Below, one piece after another: positions 17,626 to 27,240 of a DNA stretch of 64,000 nt. Where the stretch lies: the NCBI RefSeq assembly GCF_050015995.1, contig NZ_JBNHEP010000094.1, positions 46,416 through 110,415 of the forward strand, read 5' to 3'. The DNA comes from Trichodesmium sp050015995 (GTDB taxonomy: Bacteria; Cyanobacteriota; Cyanobacteriia; Cyanobacteriales; Microcoleaceae). The notes under the pieces are model-generated. The model was not told the origin of the DNA. It was given only the letters and a program-made list of their open reading frames with translations, and ran no database searches. Position 1 is the first letter of the stretch. Each line of letters starts with the position of its first letter. A program made the translations under genes and the position numbers.

Positions 17626-19953
17626 ATGGCAGAAACTATCTTTAATGAACAAGTATCTCCAGTTTACTTTGGACTAGGTCGCTTCGCACTCCGAATTGTA
17701 GAGGAATCAACCCCCTACACTATGCCACCACAAGCATACCAGACAAACTTTTCAAATAATATTCATCGGCACGATCCTGGTAATGACATAATACATGAAA
17801 CCAGGAAAGAGAGGAAAGCTCTAGGCTTGGACTATAAAAACGTTCATGTGAAGGAATTTCTCTCTTACTCTACTATTAATGGCAACGATCATGATAACGA
17901 CATTACCGGCGCACAGCCACGGCACTATGTTTGGAGTTATCGAATTGGTTTGGGCGACTATCAGACTAGTCAAAGGAATTGGGATGGTACCTTCGACGAT
18001 GAAATTAATGGAGGAAAAGGAAACGACGTTATTAAAGGTTTGAAGGGGAATGATACTCTCAGAGGTGAGGAAGGTAATGATGCACTTCGTGGTGGAGAAG
18101 GAAGTGACAGTCTTGACGGAGGAATCGGCAATGATGCACTTCATGGCGGAGAAGGAAGTGACAATCTTGACGGAGGAATCGGCAGTGACTTATTGTACAC
18201 AGGCCCTCTAACTAATGGCGAAAAGGATACACTGACAGGGGGTGCAAATGCTGATACCTTCTTTTTAGGAGATGCTACCACCCCGCCAGATAATGACCCT
18301 GTCACTACAGGAAAAGGTTTTGACTGGGGAAAGCTAGGTTTAAGCATAGCTGGAGACATTACTGACTTATTCTTCACAGCTATTCCATTCTTGACGCCTT
18401 TCAAAAAGACGAAAGAAGTCGTGCCAATGCTATTTGATGTAGCCAAAGCCACCTCAAATAACGTTACAGCCCCAGTTGAAAAAGGCGCAAACGATCAAGA
18501 AAAGGGTTCTGCTACTATTACAGACTTCAACCCTACCGAGGATGTCATATTTATTCCTCTACCATCGGATGGTGATATCTACATTGATGAAAATAGCAGT
18601 GGTACAAATCTATTCAAGGTTTTTCAGGATACAGACAAAACTGATGTGATTGCAACTGTTCAACTATCTAATGACTTTAATAATCTTGAAGGTTACTCAA
18701 ACGGCAAACTTCAGTCAAGCTGGTTTGATATTCTTGAACGCAACGCATTAATTCTTGATTCTAGTGATGCCAAAGATTACAAAAGTAATACACTACTGGA
18801 TATTGAACAATCAGATATCGAAAACCTAGGAACAAACAAATTTCTAGTTCTGGGAGCCTATTCCGGACTTGATATCAAGGGTAGCAATAATGCTGACTAT
18901 TCCTATGGAACCCAATTTGGTGATGTTCTCTATGGCTATGAAGAGTCAACATTAGCAAATACAGCTGGTAATGATGTGATGTATGGATTTGAGGGCGACG
19001 ATGTGTTTTTTGCGGGACAAGGTAACGACCGTATTGATGGTGGTGATGGTTCTGATACAGCGAACTATATGGACTCTACATCAGGTATCATTATTAACTT
19101 AGAGAATGGGGAGAACAATGATGATGGCTTCGGTACAAAAGACACGTTAAACAGCATTGAGAATATTTTCGGTAGTAAGCATGATGATAATATCACTGGA
19201 GACGATAAGGATAACGTTTTAGTTTCTAGAGAAGGAAACGATACTCTGACTGGTAATGGTGGTAACGATACTTTCATGCTCTCTAGTGGAGAAAAGACAA
19301 TCACAGATTTCAATCCTGCTGACGATAAGATTCAGATTGATATTCAAGACTATTATGATGCCTCTAATAATCAGGTAAGTTTTGATGTTAATCACTCTGA
19401 GGATACTCTGACTATTTCTGTGTCCAATCAGACAATTACCCTGAACAATATTGCTAGTTCTGAAGTTGCAGATGTATTAAAAGATATTGAGTTCATTGGA
19501 ACAGAAAAACTTCAGGGTACAAATAATCAAGATATTCTCATTGGCAATGATAGCAATAACAATATTGGCAATAAAGGTGGTTCGGATTATGCCTATGGCG
19601 GTGGAGGCAATGATTGGCTCGGAGGTCAAAACGGTCAAGATGTCCTGATAGGAGGAGACGGTTTCGATACTTTGCAAGGCTATCAAGGCAATGATACCTT
19701 GATTGGTGGTGCTGGTAATGATAATTTTGCTTTCCGTGGGGCTGCACGCTCTAATGGAATTGACACAATTCTGGACTTCAGTGCTTCTGAAGGGGATTTG
19801 ATTCGGATCGATCAAAGTGCTTATGGTATTAGCGATCTCGGTGCAGTCAGCTTTGATAACTCAACTAATGAATTGTCGGTTAATGGCTCTGCGATCGCAA
19901 TTCTGGAAAATCAATCTGGCTTTAATCTTAACAGTCATGTTTCTCTGTTCTAG
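17626..19953 (+). CDS. Large RTX (hemolysin-type calcium-binding repeat) protein
   Basis: A 775-residue secreted-type protein. Nonapeptide RTX blocks (GGxGxDxLx) occur at about residues 125-200 (GNDTLRGEEGNDALRGGEGS), 440-480 (GNDVMYGFEGDDVFFAGQGN), 515-545 and 635-700. Each block folds into a calcium-bound beta-roll. No N-terminal signal peptide is seen. The C-terminal segment (GAARSNGIDTILDFSASEGD, then DQSAYGISDL) is typical of type I secretion substrates. Between the first two blocks is a hydrophobic stretch (LFFTAIPFLTPF). No enzymatic domain is recognised, so a surface or S-layer-like role is possible. An RTX-type C-terminus also occurs in the precursor at 12778-13905. Confidence 0.85.
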   Translation: MAETIFNEQVSPVYFGLGRFALRIVEESTPYTMPPQAYQTNFSNNIHRHDPGNDIIHETRKERKALGLDYKNVHVKEFLSYSTINGNDHDNDITGAQPRHYVWSYRIGLGDYQTSQRNWDGTFDDEINGGKGNDVIKGLKGNDTLRGEEGNDALRGGEGSDSLDGGIGNDALHGGEGSDNLDGGIGSDLLYTGPLTNGEKDTLTGGANADTFFLGDATTPPDNDPVTTGKGFDWGKLGLSIAGDITDLFFTAIPFLTPFKKTKEVVPMLFDVAKATSNNVTAPVEKGANDQEKGSATITDFNPTEDVIFIPLPSDGDIYIDENSSGTNLFKVFQDTDKTDVIATVQLSNDFNNLEGYSNGKLQSSWFDILERNALILDSSDAKDYKSNTLLDIEQSDIENLGTNKFLVLGAYSGLDIKGSNNADYSYGTQFGDVLYGYEESTLANTAGNDVMYGFEGDDVFFAGQGNDRIDGGDGSDTANYMDSTSGIIINLENGENNDDGFGTKDTLNSIENIFGSKHDDNITGDDKDNVLVSREGNDTLTGNGGNDTFMLSSGEKTITDFNPADDKIQIDIQDYYDASNNQVSFDVNHSEDTLTISVSNQTITLNNIASSEVADVLKDIEFIGTEKLQGTNNQDILIGNDSNNNIGNKGGSDYAYGGGGNDWLGGQNGQDVLIGGDGFDTLQGYQGNDTLIGGAGNDNFAFRGAARSNGIDTILDFSASEGDLIRIDQSAYGISDLGAVSFDNSTNELSVNGSAIAILENQSGFNLNSHVSLF

Positions 19954-20010
19954 CTCAAACCTCACAGGAGATCGCTGAATTCCAAATTTTGATTTTAAGT
20001 TCTTGACTTA

Positions 20011-20567
20011 CAGCGGTTTTCATATGAATAAACCACAATGTTCAAACCAACCCACGGCATCATCTTCAGTAATTTGAGCGATGTAGCTGCCGTACTTGCT
20101 CCGCCAACGCTAAACTAATAACTCGATCCAATTGTTCTGAAGTTCGGGCCTCATAAGAGCGGAGGAAATTTTTAAATTTTGACCAGCATAATTCTATAGG
20201 TGACAAATCTGGAGAGTAAGCTGGTAAGAATATTAAGCTGAATTAAAAAATCAAAATTATTCTCAATTTTAGTTTTTGGTCCTCCTCCATGTTGTTTTGG
20301 ATTCACAATTCCTGTGTTTCGATAATGCCGTAATAAATTACGGACAAAAGTCAAACTAACTTGAAATCTTTGTGCTATTTGACGTTGAGAACCTTCTTTG
20401 TTTTGATAGGCTCTAATCACAGGTCGGCCTAAATTTTGTGAATATGGTCTGGCCATTTTTTTCGTTTGGCGTTGGCGGAGTAAGTGCGGCAGCTATATCG
20501 CTCTAGATAACTATTTTGTCTTTAGTTAAATTTTACACTTTTGTGGTTGACTCATATGAAAAGCGCT
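20011..20567 (-). mobile_element. IS630-family deletion derivative
   Basis: The ends CAGCGGTTTTCATATGA and TCATATGAAAAGCGCTG are inverted and flanked by TA at 20009-20010 and 20568-20569. Inside, on the minus strand, is the head of an IS630 transposase, joined after a large deletion to its tail. The catalytic middle is gone. The element could still be moved by a transposase supplied from elsewhere. The words GCGTTGGCGGAGTAAGTGCG near 20467 recur near 20097 and 26265. Confidence 0.8.
20172..20456 (-). pseudogene. IS630 transposase head with internal deletion
   Basis: The frame encodes 94 residues starting MARPYSQNLGRPVIRAYQ, a helix-turn-helix DNA-binding domain (QRQIAQRFQVSLTFVRNLLR) and the linker NPKQHGGGPKTKI. 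The frame then leaves the transposase sequence. The C-terminal part, ILFLPAYSPDLSPIELCW and SYEARTSEQLDRVISLAL, is found just beyond in another frame (about 20085-20225). The DDE catalytic core is missing between the two. Confidence 0.75.
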
Positions 20568-20662
20568 GTAATACTGGAGTTTAGACCAAAGTAAAGTTTG
20601 GTCTAAACTCTCCATATGGCTTGTCTCTTAGTCTACATAAGCAATAAAATCTATAACTAGCA

Positions 20663-21517
20663 CTAAGGAACTAACCTACTTACAATTACCTGATAACGTC
20701 TTTCATCCAACCCATCACCATTGTAAGCTAGTTCAGGATCAACCATTTGTTTCATCTGAGAAATTCGCGCTGATGTTGCTGGGTGAGTGCTAAGAAAAGA
20801 TGGTGGCGAACTTTTCCTCAGCAATTTTTCCATAAATGTAATTGCACCATATTGAGCATATCCTGCTCTTCCCAAGGTTTCAATACCAACTTGATCTGCT
20901 TCAAATTCTGCCTGGCGACTTTTGGGGCGACGTAATGCTAATTCTACCCCCAGTTGAACTGCAACATTATTATCTACACCTGCTGCAGTAGCTAAACCTT
21001 GTGCTAATAATGTTCGACGTAATTGTTTCACCGCATGGCGTTCAGTAATATGAGCAATTTCATGGGAAACAACACTAGCTAATTCTGCTTCATTATCAGC
21101 AGCTTTCATTAAACCAGTATGGATATAAACAAACCCTCCCATAGTTGCAAAAGCATTTATACTATCATCCTCTACTACCTGAAAAGTATAGGGAATATCT
21201 GAACGAGGACTTGCTGCAACTAATCTTTGCCCAATTCTATTAATATATTCGTTTGCTGCGCGATCGCGATAAAGTTTAACATCTCCCCTTCTCAATAACT
21301 GTTGATTAATTTGTTTACCTAGTTCAACTTCTTGAGGGTCAGATAGGTTAGAAATTGACATCATCTGAATACCCTGAAAAATTAATTCCCTCCAAGGAAT
21401 AGCTTGAGTAGGAGATGCTGTACCTGCACATAAACTAGCAGCGACCATGATGGATATTAGTGGGTATGATATTCGGCGATAGGAAGATTTAGAAATCAAA
21501 GATAATTTTTTCAACAT
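20663..21517 (-). CDS. M48-family zinc metalloprotease, secreted
   Basis: A 284-residue protein with an N-terminal signal sequence (residues 1 to about 38, hydrophobic core ISIMVAASLCAG) and an M48 peptidase domain. Zinc ligands are in H152-E-I-A-H156 with the third in the E204-F-E-A-D motif, as in BepA/LoiP-type periplasmic proteases of outer-membrane quality control. The end LSTHPATSARISQMK is also typical of the family. It lacks the TPR tail of BepA. It is not in an operon with its neighbours. Confidence 0.88.
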   Translation of the reverse strand: MLKKLSLISKSSYRRISYPLISIMVAASLCAGTASPTQAIPWRELIFQGIQMMSISNLSDPQEVELGKQINQQLLRRGDVKLYRDRAANEYINRIGQRLVAASPRSDIPYTFQVVEDDSINAFATMGGFVYIHTGLMKAADNEAELASVVSHEIAHITERHAVKQLRRTLLAQGLATAAGVDNNVAVQLGVELALRRPKSRQAEFEADQVGIETLGRAGYAQYGAITFMEKLLRKSSPPSFLSTHPATSARISQMKQMVDPELAYNGDGLDERRYQVIVSRLVP

Positions 21518-22472
21518 GGGCTTTTTTTATTCAGAGGTAGTAGATTTTGAATTTACCAAGATGTCATAAATTAGCGAATGATTTTCTGCCAATCTTATGA
21601 TTAACTACAAAAGTTATATATAGCTTTTCCGCAAACATAAAAGTTTATTTTTTCTAGAAGATAAGGGAGTTTAGTTAATAAAAAACTTCCTTATCTTCAT
21701 CCTTTAGACTAATTTTTGTCGTAAGTTATAGTAATCTTTCTCTGAGGATTTTTTGGGATAAATATCATTAATTTGATTTACTATACCTTGTTTAGCCATC
21801 CAAAAATGCTGATAATACTCATATAAATTTATCCACATTCTCTAATAGACCTCTCCAGAAAAGAGGGAACAGGGAACAGGGAACAGGGAACAGGGAACCT
21901 ACCCCTAACCCATCCCGGGAGGGGAATAATTGATGATTTATGGATAATAATTGATTTTATATTTTATTTTTGGAGATGTCTAATAATGGATAGTTTAAGT
22001 AGGTAGGCACGAATAAACATTACTATGTAACGAAATGTTAAAGCAGTTGAAACCCTTGAGATTGCTTCCTTCCGCTCTGCTTCAGTCGCTTCGGACGTAC
22101 TTATAAATTTTTTCACCTACCTACTTATGTGGTAAATAAAAAAAATAGGACGTTGAGGCAATCTTGTCTTTAAAACATGTGCGTGTCCGAGGCAACATCG
22201 GGAACTGGGAAACGAGAAGCTCATACTATACCGCAATGTTAGTGTGGGAGTAGTTACTAATCTTGACTTTGTGCCTAGACAACTAACTATATACTATATG
22301 AGATATTCTGGAGGAGTATCAAAAGCTCACCTTATAATCGGGCAATTTAATATTGACAGGACTTACGCAGAAAGAAGGTTTATGAACTAAAATTTGCAAT
22401 ATCAAGCATTAAATTAGGGTAATAAATTAGGGTAATAAATCCAGTTTATTGGTTGGGGTGCGTAAGTTCTAG
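21518..22472. repeat. Spacer with three MITE-like elements
   Basis: The elements are: 21848-21980, ends GACCTCTCCAGAAAA and TTTGGAGATGTC, with gggaaca repeats inside; 21998-22125, ends AGTAGGTAGG and CCTACCTACT, flanked by TA; and 22358-22470, ends AGGACTTACGCA and TGCGTAAGTTCT, containing a doubled 13-base word AATTAGGGTAATA. No gene is seen. The third ends 47 bases before the preferred start of the DUF4330 gene. Confidence 0.65.
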
Positions 22473-22517
22473 TTGAGTAGTTTACTTTTGTCAAAATCAA
22501 AATTAAGTTATGAAGTT

Positions 22518-23045
22518 ATGAAAATTCTGGATTCTCAAGGACGATTATTTGGTAAAGTCAGTGTCTTAGACGTTGGCGCTGTGTTAATAATTTTCATGGT
22601 ATTATTGGGAATATTTTTCTTTCCTGGTACTAATAAAAATTCTGTTGCTCAAGTGGGTAATATTGTGACTAAACCAGTTGAAGTAGATGCTATTGCTCTA
22701 GGTTTAAAAGGTCGTTACCCTGAAAAATTATTAAAGGAAGGGGAAAAAACTCAATTGATTATTAGGAATCAACCTTATGGAGAAGTTGACCTAAAATCTG
22801 TAGAATTTTTGACTCGAAAAGTAGCAGTTCCTCAACCGGATGGAACAGTAAAAGCTTTACCCGATCCTAGAGATAAAGAACTATTTAGTCGGAATGTTTT
22901 ATTAACATTGGAAGGTAAAGGTAGAGTTACTGATGATGGTCCTATTTTAGGAAATATTAAGGTAAAAATTGGGATGACAATTGAGCTAGAAGGTAGGGAC
23001 TATAATTTTAATGCTAGTGTGATTGATGTGCGAGTACAAGAGTAA
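22518..23045 (+). CDS. DUF4330-family membrane-anchored protein
   Basis: I choose ATG 22518, giving about 175 residues beginning MKILDSQGRLFGKVSVLDVG, because this is where the DUF4330 family normally starts. A TTG start 45 bases upstream is possible but its extra residues are not family-like. One membrane helix follows (AVLIIFMVLLGIFFF). The rest is a soluble domain with VDAIALGLKGRYPEKLLKEG and a C-terminal IKVKIGMTIELEGRDY strand. The function of this cyanobacterial family is not known. Confidence 0.8.
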   Translation: MKILDSQGRLFGKVSVLDVGAVLIIFMVLLGIFFFPGTNKNSVAQVGNIVTKPVEVDAIALGLKGRYPEKLLKEGEKTQLIIRNQPYGEVDLKSVEFLTRKVAVPQPDGTVKALPDPRDKELFSRNVLLTLEGKGRVTDDGPILGNIKVKIGMTIELEGRDYNFNASVIDVRVQE

Positions 23046-23069
23046 TTTCAGGGATAATTAGGGTAAGAG

Positions 23070-23111
23070 GTGTGGGAAGTGTGGGAAGTGTGGGAGGTGT
23101 TGGAGGTGTCA
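23070..23111. repeat. GTGTGGGAA tandem repeat, left flank of four-helix gene
   Basis: Three to five imperfect units of gtgtgggaa (later gtgtgggag, gttggaggt) lie just before the four-helix-bundle gene. The complementary units occur after it at 23532-23640, so the gene is bracketed by inverted repeat clusters. Confidence 0.6.
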
Positions 23112-23138
23112 GGGAAATAGTTGTGATTAAATTTTAAA

Positions 23139-23531
23139 ATGGAAGAAAAAGGTAAAAAGTATTTTAGAACTCACGAGGATTTAGCTATTTATAAATTGGC
23201 ATTCTCAGTAGCGATGGAAATTTTTGAGCAGTCTAAAAAGTTCCCAGTAGAAGAAAAATACTTTTTGACTGACCAAATTCGCCGTTGTTCTCGTTCAGTC
23301 TGTGCAAATATGGCAGAAGTTTGGAGAAAATGCAGATATAAAGCTGCTTTTGTTGCTAAATTAAATGACTCTGAAGCAGAGGTCGCAGAGGGTCAAGTTT
23401 GGTTAAAATTTGCAGTCAAATGTCAGTACATTAAAGTTGAAAAAGCAAGAGAACTTTATGAAACTTACAATCAAGTTCTCAGTAGATTAGTCAAGATGAT
23501 TACCCATCCTGATGATTGGTTACTTGACTAA
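23139..23531 (+). CDS. Four-helix-bundle (S23/IVP-type) protein
   Basis: The 130-residue product matches the family first seen in 23S rRNA intervening sequences: YFRTHEDLAIYKLAFSVAME at the N-terminus, FPVEEKYFLTDQIRRCSRSV, CANMAEVWRK and an end with LVKMITHPDDWL. The family forms pentameric four-helix bundles that bind nucleic acid, and relatives (Avd) assist diversity-generating reverse transcriptases. Here it stands alone, bracketed by inverted clusters of a gtgtgggaa repeat, which looks like a small mobile cassette. The cassette idea is inference. Confidence 0.85.
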   Translation: MEEKGKKYFRTHEDLAIYKLAFSVAMEIFEQSKKFPVEEKYFLTDQIRRCSRSVCANMAEVWRKCRYKAAFVAKLNDSEAEVAEGQVWLKFAVKCQYIKVEKARELYETYNQVLSRLVKMITHPDDWLLD

Positions 23532-23640
23532 CTCTCCACATTTCCCACACATCTTAATTTTTACATGGCTGTGAACTTCTCACCCTTCCCACTCTTCCCA
23601 CACTTCCCACACTCCCCAGACTTCCCACCCTTCCCAAACT
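23532..23640. repeat. CTTCCCACA tandem repeat, right flank of four-helix gene
   Basis: Units of cttcccaca, cttcccacc and relatives occur at 23537-23550 and more densely at 23580-23638, complementary to the cluster at 23070-23111. The run ends only three bases before the methyltransferase stop codon. Confidence 0.6.
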
Positions 23641-23642
23641 CT

Positions 23643-24443
23643 CTACTTAGTAGCTACTACTGCTAAATTCCAAGCAAATCTTTTCATTAAAGGTAACTTT
23701 TTCAACACCACATCCAACTTTTCTAATCTACGATACATTGCTTCTAAACGCTGATGTTCAATAATAATTTTCTTCCAATAACGTTCTTTATTTGGATCGA
23801 CTTTTTCAATTAAATAAAACCTGAGAAAAATCCACAGCGTCCCTAACCAAAAAGTATCATAAGCTGTTTCTGAATAGAGAGATTTAACAAAATCAACAAT
23901 ATTAATATCTAGAGGTGTTTCATCCTCAGTTCTCACTTTTGTCGCAATGCGTCGATAAACATTAATGACTGGATTATGTTTCAGCGGGTCCCAAAAACAA
24001 GCTTTGCCACCAGGTTTAAGAACTCGGTGCATTTCCCTAATAGCTAATGTCGGATTTGGTAAATGGTGAAGTAAGTTGGAAGCGTAAACAAAATCAAAAG
24101 TATGATCGGGAAATTCTAATGCCATAGCATCCATAACTTTTCCTTCAACTTTTACACCATTTTTTTCCGCCAAATTAACAGCAACATCTACCATTCCTGG
24201 AGAATAATCTGTTGCTAAACACCGCGCTCCTTTTTTGGCAAAATAAACACTATTTTCTCCTGCACCACAACCTAAATCTAACAAGTATTTATCTGTTAAA
24301 TCTCCCATTTGTTTGAGGATAAATCTGTTTTCTGGTGCGGTACAACTTTCAAAATAATCAACTACTCGGATACCTTCAATATCAATAGTTGATGCCCAGA
24401 TATCATGGAATTTTCGTTCTTTAGCTAATATTTCGTCTTGCAT
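23643..24443 (-). CDS. Class I SAM-dependent methyltransferase
   Basis: A 266-residue methyltransferase of the Methyltransf_11/25 type. Motif I is YLLDLGCGAGENSVYFAKKG (about residues 54-73), followed by the acidic ATDYS strand, DAMALEFPDHTFDFVYASN (motif post I/II) and a LHRVLKPGGK-type motif III (HRVLKPGGKACFWDP). The C-terminal 100 residues are helical and basic (RRIATKVR, RRLEKLDVVLKKLPLMKRF) and may contact a membrane or lipid-like acceptor. The substrate cannot be told from the sequence or from its neighbours. Confidence 0.8.
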   Translation of the reverse strand: MQDEILAKERKFHDIWASTIDIEGIRVVDYFESCTAPENRFILKQMGDLTDKYLLDLGCGAGENSVYFAKKGARCLATDYSPGMVDVAVNLAEKNGVKVEGKVMDAMALEFPDHTFDFVYASNLLHHLPNPTLAIREMHRVLKPGGKACFWDPLKHNPVINVYRRIATKVRTEDETPLDINIVDFVKSLYSETAYDTFWLGTLWIFLRFYLIEKVDPNKERYWKKIIIEHQRLEAMYRRLEKLDVVLKKLPLMKRFAWNLAVVATK

Positions 24444-26607
24444 TTTTTAGATAGTTATCCATTTTTATCTATTTTACTACTTACCACTACTTTCTGATAA
24501 AATCAAAATAGATATATTTTTTAAATAGAAGTACATTTTTTTTGGCCTTGCTGAACCAAGGGATGAATCTTTACACACAAGGTAAATCCCATCTTTTATT
24601 TCCTATTTCTCTAAAACTATAACTCCAATTCGCAAATATGCAACGCCTTTTTTATTATTAGACATAGGCGTGAAAAAGATATATATTTTTTGCGACTAGT
24701 AGGGAAAACTTAACGCTTAACACTTAACAGGGAAGATATTTTCACGAAAAAGATACGAAAAATGATTTCGGAGAGTGAATTTTACAACTCTAGTTTGTCT
24801 TAAATAAAGATCAAGTTTATTTTCTGGAGAGGTCTATTCTAATAAACCTGATTGGGTGGTGGTGTATAGCAATGGTAAAGGAAGCACCGGGAGTGTGGGG
24901 AGATGGGGAGATGGGGAGTGTCGGAGAAATTAAAAAATATATATCCTCACCATTACCGAAAAATTTTGGTTTAAAGCCTCCCCTTGGATAGGGGATAATA
25001 AATAAAAATTTTCATGATTAGTCAATCCTATCCGTTTTCAAGGAGGGGTAATTATTAATTATTCATTATTAATTATTAATTATTAATTATTGAACATGCA
25101 GGACTACCCCTGATTGAAATGCAATAGGCAATAGTTCCAGAAGATAATAGACATCATAGACATCTCCGAAATATAAATATAATCTGGTTAAATAATATTT
25201 AATCAGCCTTTGTAAAGATTAAGAATATGGATTCAGTATTAGGGTATATAGAGAAACATCCCCAAGAAGTACAGGGATTAGTTGTCTCAATTACAACCAA
25301 TTAAAACAGCTAATAAAGCAAGCGATCGCCTTACACACGCAAGGCCATTCAGAAGCGGAATTAAAAAAGACAAGAATTATCAAAAAAGGAGGTGGTCGTC
25401 AAACAAAGTTATCTTTTAAAGAACAAATATTACTGACTCTAATATATTTGTGATAATTAACAACATTTCAATTACTTGGTATCCAGTTTGGAGTGAGTGA
25501 AACAACAGCTAATGATACGTTTAATTATTTCCTGTTTTGGGGTAACTACTACCAGCAAGTTTACTTGAACAAGTAAAAAAAATTCTAATGAATACGAAAT
25601 AATTAAAGAATTTTTAACAGGGTTTGAATTAATAGTTGATAGCCGTGAAAGCGTATATCCTCTGTAAGAGGCACAAGCTATAGAAAGACTAGGGGAATAT
25701 CACTATTCAGAAAAAATATTCCAACAGGGAAGAAGAAAAAGCATACACGAAAAAATCAATTAATCGTTTGACCAGACCATAAAAATATTGTTGATGTTGT
25801 AGCAGGTAAACCAGGACCTAAAAGCGGCGTAAAATTGTTTCGTGAATCTCAAAAAGGATTGAGCCAAAATCAAAAGTTTAATGGCGATCGAGCTGATGAA
25901 GGAGAATCATCAATTAAAACTCCTCACAAAAAACCTAAAAAACAAGAATTAACTCCAGAACAAAAAGAAAGAAATAGAGAGTTAGCAAATGATGCGAATT
26001 TTTGTTGAATACTTAATTCCTCGACAGTAAAAATATTCCGAGTAGCTCAAGAAAGATTTAGATTGAACTCAAGTAAATATGAACAGATAATTATGACTAT
26101 TTGTAGACTTGTTAGATTGGGAATATGCACATTTATTTTATAGCTATAATGAAATCAAATATTTCAACAATAAATTTATTTATATAGATACTATTTTTCT
26201 GCTAGTTATTAATAGTAAGTATCTCAAATGTCTATTTTTAGGTACAAAGTAACTACCTTCACGATTGAGCGTTGGTGGAGGGAGCAAGTGCGGCAGCTAC
26301 ATCGCAACTTAAAAGGTAGTGATAGTAGGAGTTTGGTTATTTTCGGAGATGTTTAATAGAGAGATGTCAAAAACATTAATGAGTAGCGCTATATCTGAAA
26401 CCTTTACCCTCTCATAGCAACTTCCCTAACTTCTCAAATAATACCAAGTCCGGTTACTGAATATATTTGATGCTTAATAAGATTAAACCCTCTCCCCATC
26501 TCCAGAAAATGATACTCTATAAACCAAATTTAGTATAATAAGCACTACCTTGTGATGATATAACCTAACAAGGTAGCACTTATTAAATATTGAGATATTA
26601 AATTTAG
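24444..26607. repeat. 2.1-kb degenerate spacer
   Basis: It holds a dead IS5-type transposase (25227-26143), an attaattatt run near 25045-25090, fragments of the GGAGAGGTCTA / GACATCTCCG repeat near 24826 and 25147, a copy of the TACCAAGTCCGGTT element at about 26439-26540, and at 26263-26305 a piece of the IS630 tail repeat (GAGCAAGTGCGGCAGCTACA). I see no intact gene. Confidence 0.6.
25227..26143 (+). pseudogene. Degenerate IS5-type transposase
   Basis: From ATG 25227 the fragments MDSVLGYIEKHPQEVQGLV, NQLKQLIKQAIALHTQGH, KKGGGRQTKLSFKEQILLTL, TTFQLLGIQFGVSETTANDT, FLTGFELIVDSRE and VVAGKPGPKSGVKLFRE follow in order. This is the helix-turn-helix plus DDE_Tnp_4 pattern of IS5-group transposases in cyanobacteria. 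Several stops (for example after ILLTLIYL) and frameshifts break it, and no clear terminal repeats remain. Confidence 0.75.
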
Positions 26608-26970
26608 TTAGACGGATGCGTAAGTTTGTTCTAACTGAGGAACAACTTCAGGAACAGACAAACTACTTATATAGTGAGTTTCATTAGAACAACTCCAGAG
26701 AGCTTGCGCTACTCCTAAGTATCCCTTGGAAACCTTAGATACATTGATCGCTGTACCGATAACTGTTGGTAAACAAGGACTAGGCATAAATGTTGTGACA
26801 AAGGTGTTAACCATAGACCACAAAATGATTATCCAAAAAAATCCTAATGCCGGCAATAAAATTAAGTCAGGCATAACGAAGCGACCGATGCGCTTCCATA
26901 TAGCTTGTTGAGGTATTGCAATAACTACGGCAAGCGTCGCAAAAAGGGAATTATTCAGTTTTTCTGTCAT
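26608..26970 (-). CDS. Small membrane protein under a probable cyclic-di-AMP riboswitch
   Basis: 120 residues with one or two hydrophobic segments (NSLFATLAVVIAIP near 7-20; MPDLILLPALGFFWIIILWS near 33-52) and a polar C-terminus (LPTVIGTAINVSKVSKGYLG, then SVPEVVPQLEQTY). I do not recognise the family. What marks it is its leader: a ydaO-type riboswitch lies on the same strand 115 bases upstream. That class binds cyclic-di-AMP and usually controls osmolyte or potassium transport and cell-wall hydrolysis. A role in turgor or envelope balance is therefore inferred, not shown. Confidence 0.55.
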   Translation of the reverse strand: MTEKLNNSLFATLAVVIAIPQQAIWKRIGRFVMPDLILLPALGFFWIIILWSMVNTFVTTFMPSPCLPTVIGTAINVSKVSKGYLGVAQALWSCSNETHYISSLSVPEVVPQLEQTYASV

Positions 26971-27084
26971 TTTTCTAGATCGTCAGAGTCAGGTTTATCG
27001 GGCGCAACAAATCAGACCTATACCAACTAAGGATTCTGAATCGACAATCTGTCTAAATTGTTATAGAAGGTTGACTCTTCATTC

Positions 27085-27240
27085 TCCTCTCAATGCCTAC
27101 GAAGTTAGCTGACGGGCTAGGGCTGAGAGATGCCCTTCTCTAGATCTTTCTCAAAGATTTCTATTCAGAGATAAGCCCCTTAATTTGGTTCCTCCGCTCC
27201 AGCAGCACTCTTGCTGTGCTTTTCGTGCCGGATTAGGCTG
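27085..27240 (-). promoter_or_regulatory. ydaO/yuaA-type (cyclic-di-AMP) riboswitch
   Basis: Read on the minus strand, the conserved words of this class occur in order: GGAGCGGAGGAACCA, then AAGGGGCTTATCTC, AGAGAAGGGCAT, CTCTCAGCCCTAGCCCG, and the highly conserved GTCAGCTAACTTCGTAGGC. This matches the family pattern GCGGGGGAACCA ... GGGG.GAAU ... AGGGC ... CCCG..CCCGUCAGCUAACCUCGUAAGC. Helix arms (for example CAGCAAGAGTGCTGCTG, a short hairpin) are also present. The controlled gene starts at 26970. Confidence 0.85.

Noticed and set aside
17821..18452. Two antisense frames in the RTX gene
   Set aside because: They arise from the repetitive codons of the RTX blocks.
23139..23531. Avd component of a local diversity-generating retroelement
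   Set aside because: No reverse transcriptase, template repeat or variable region is next to this four-helix-bundle gene, so only the broader family call is supported.
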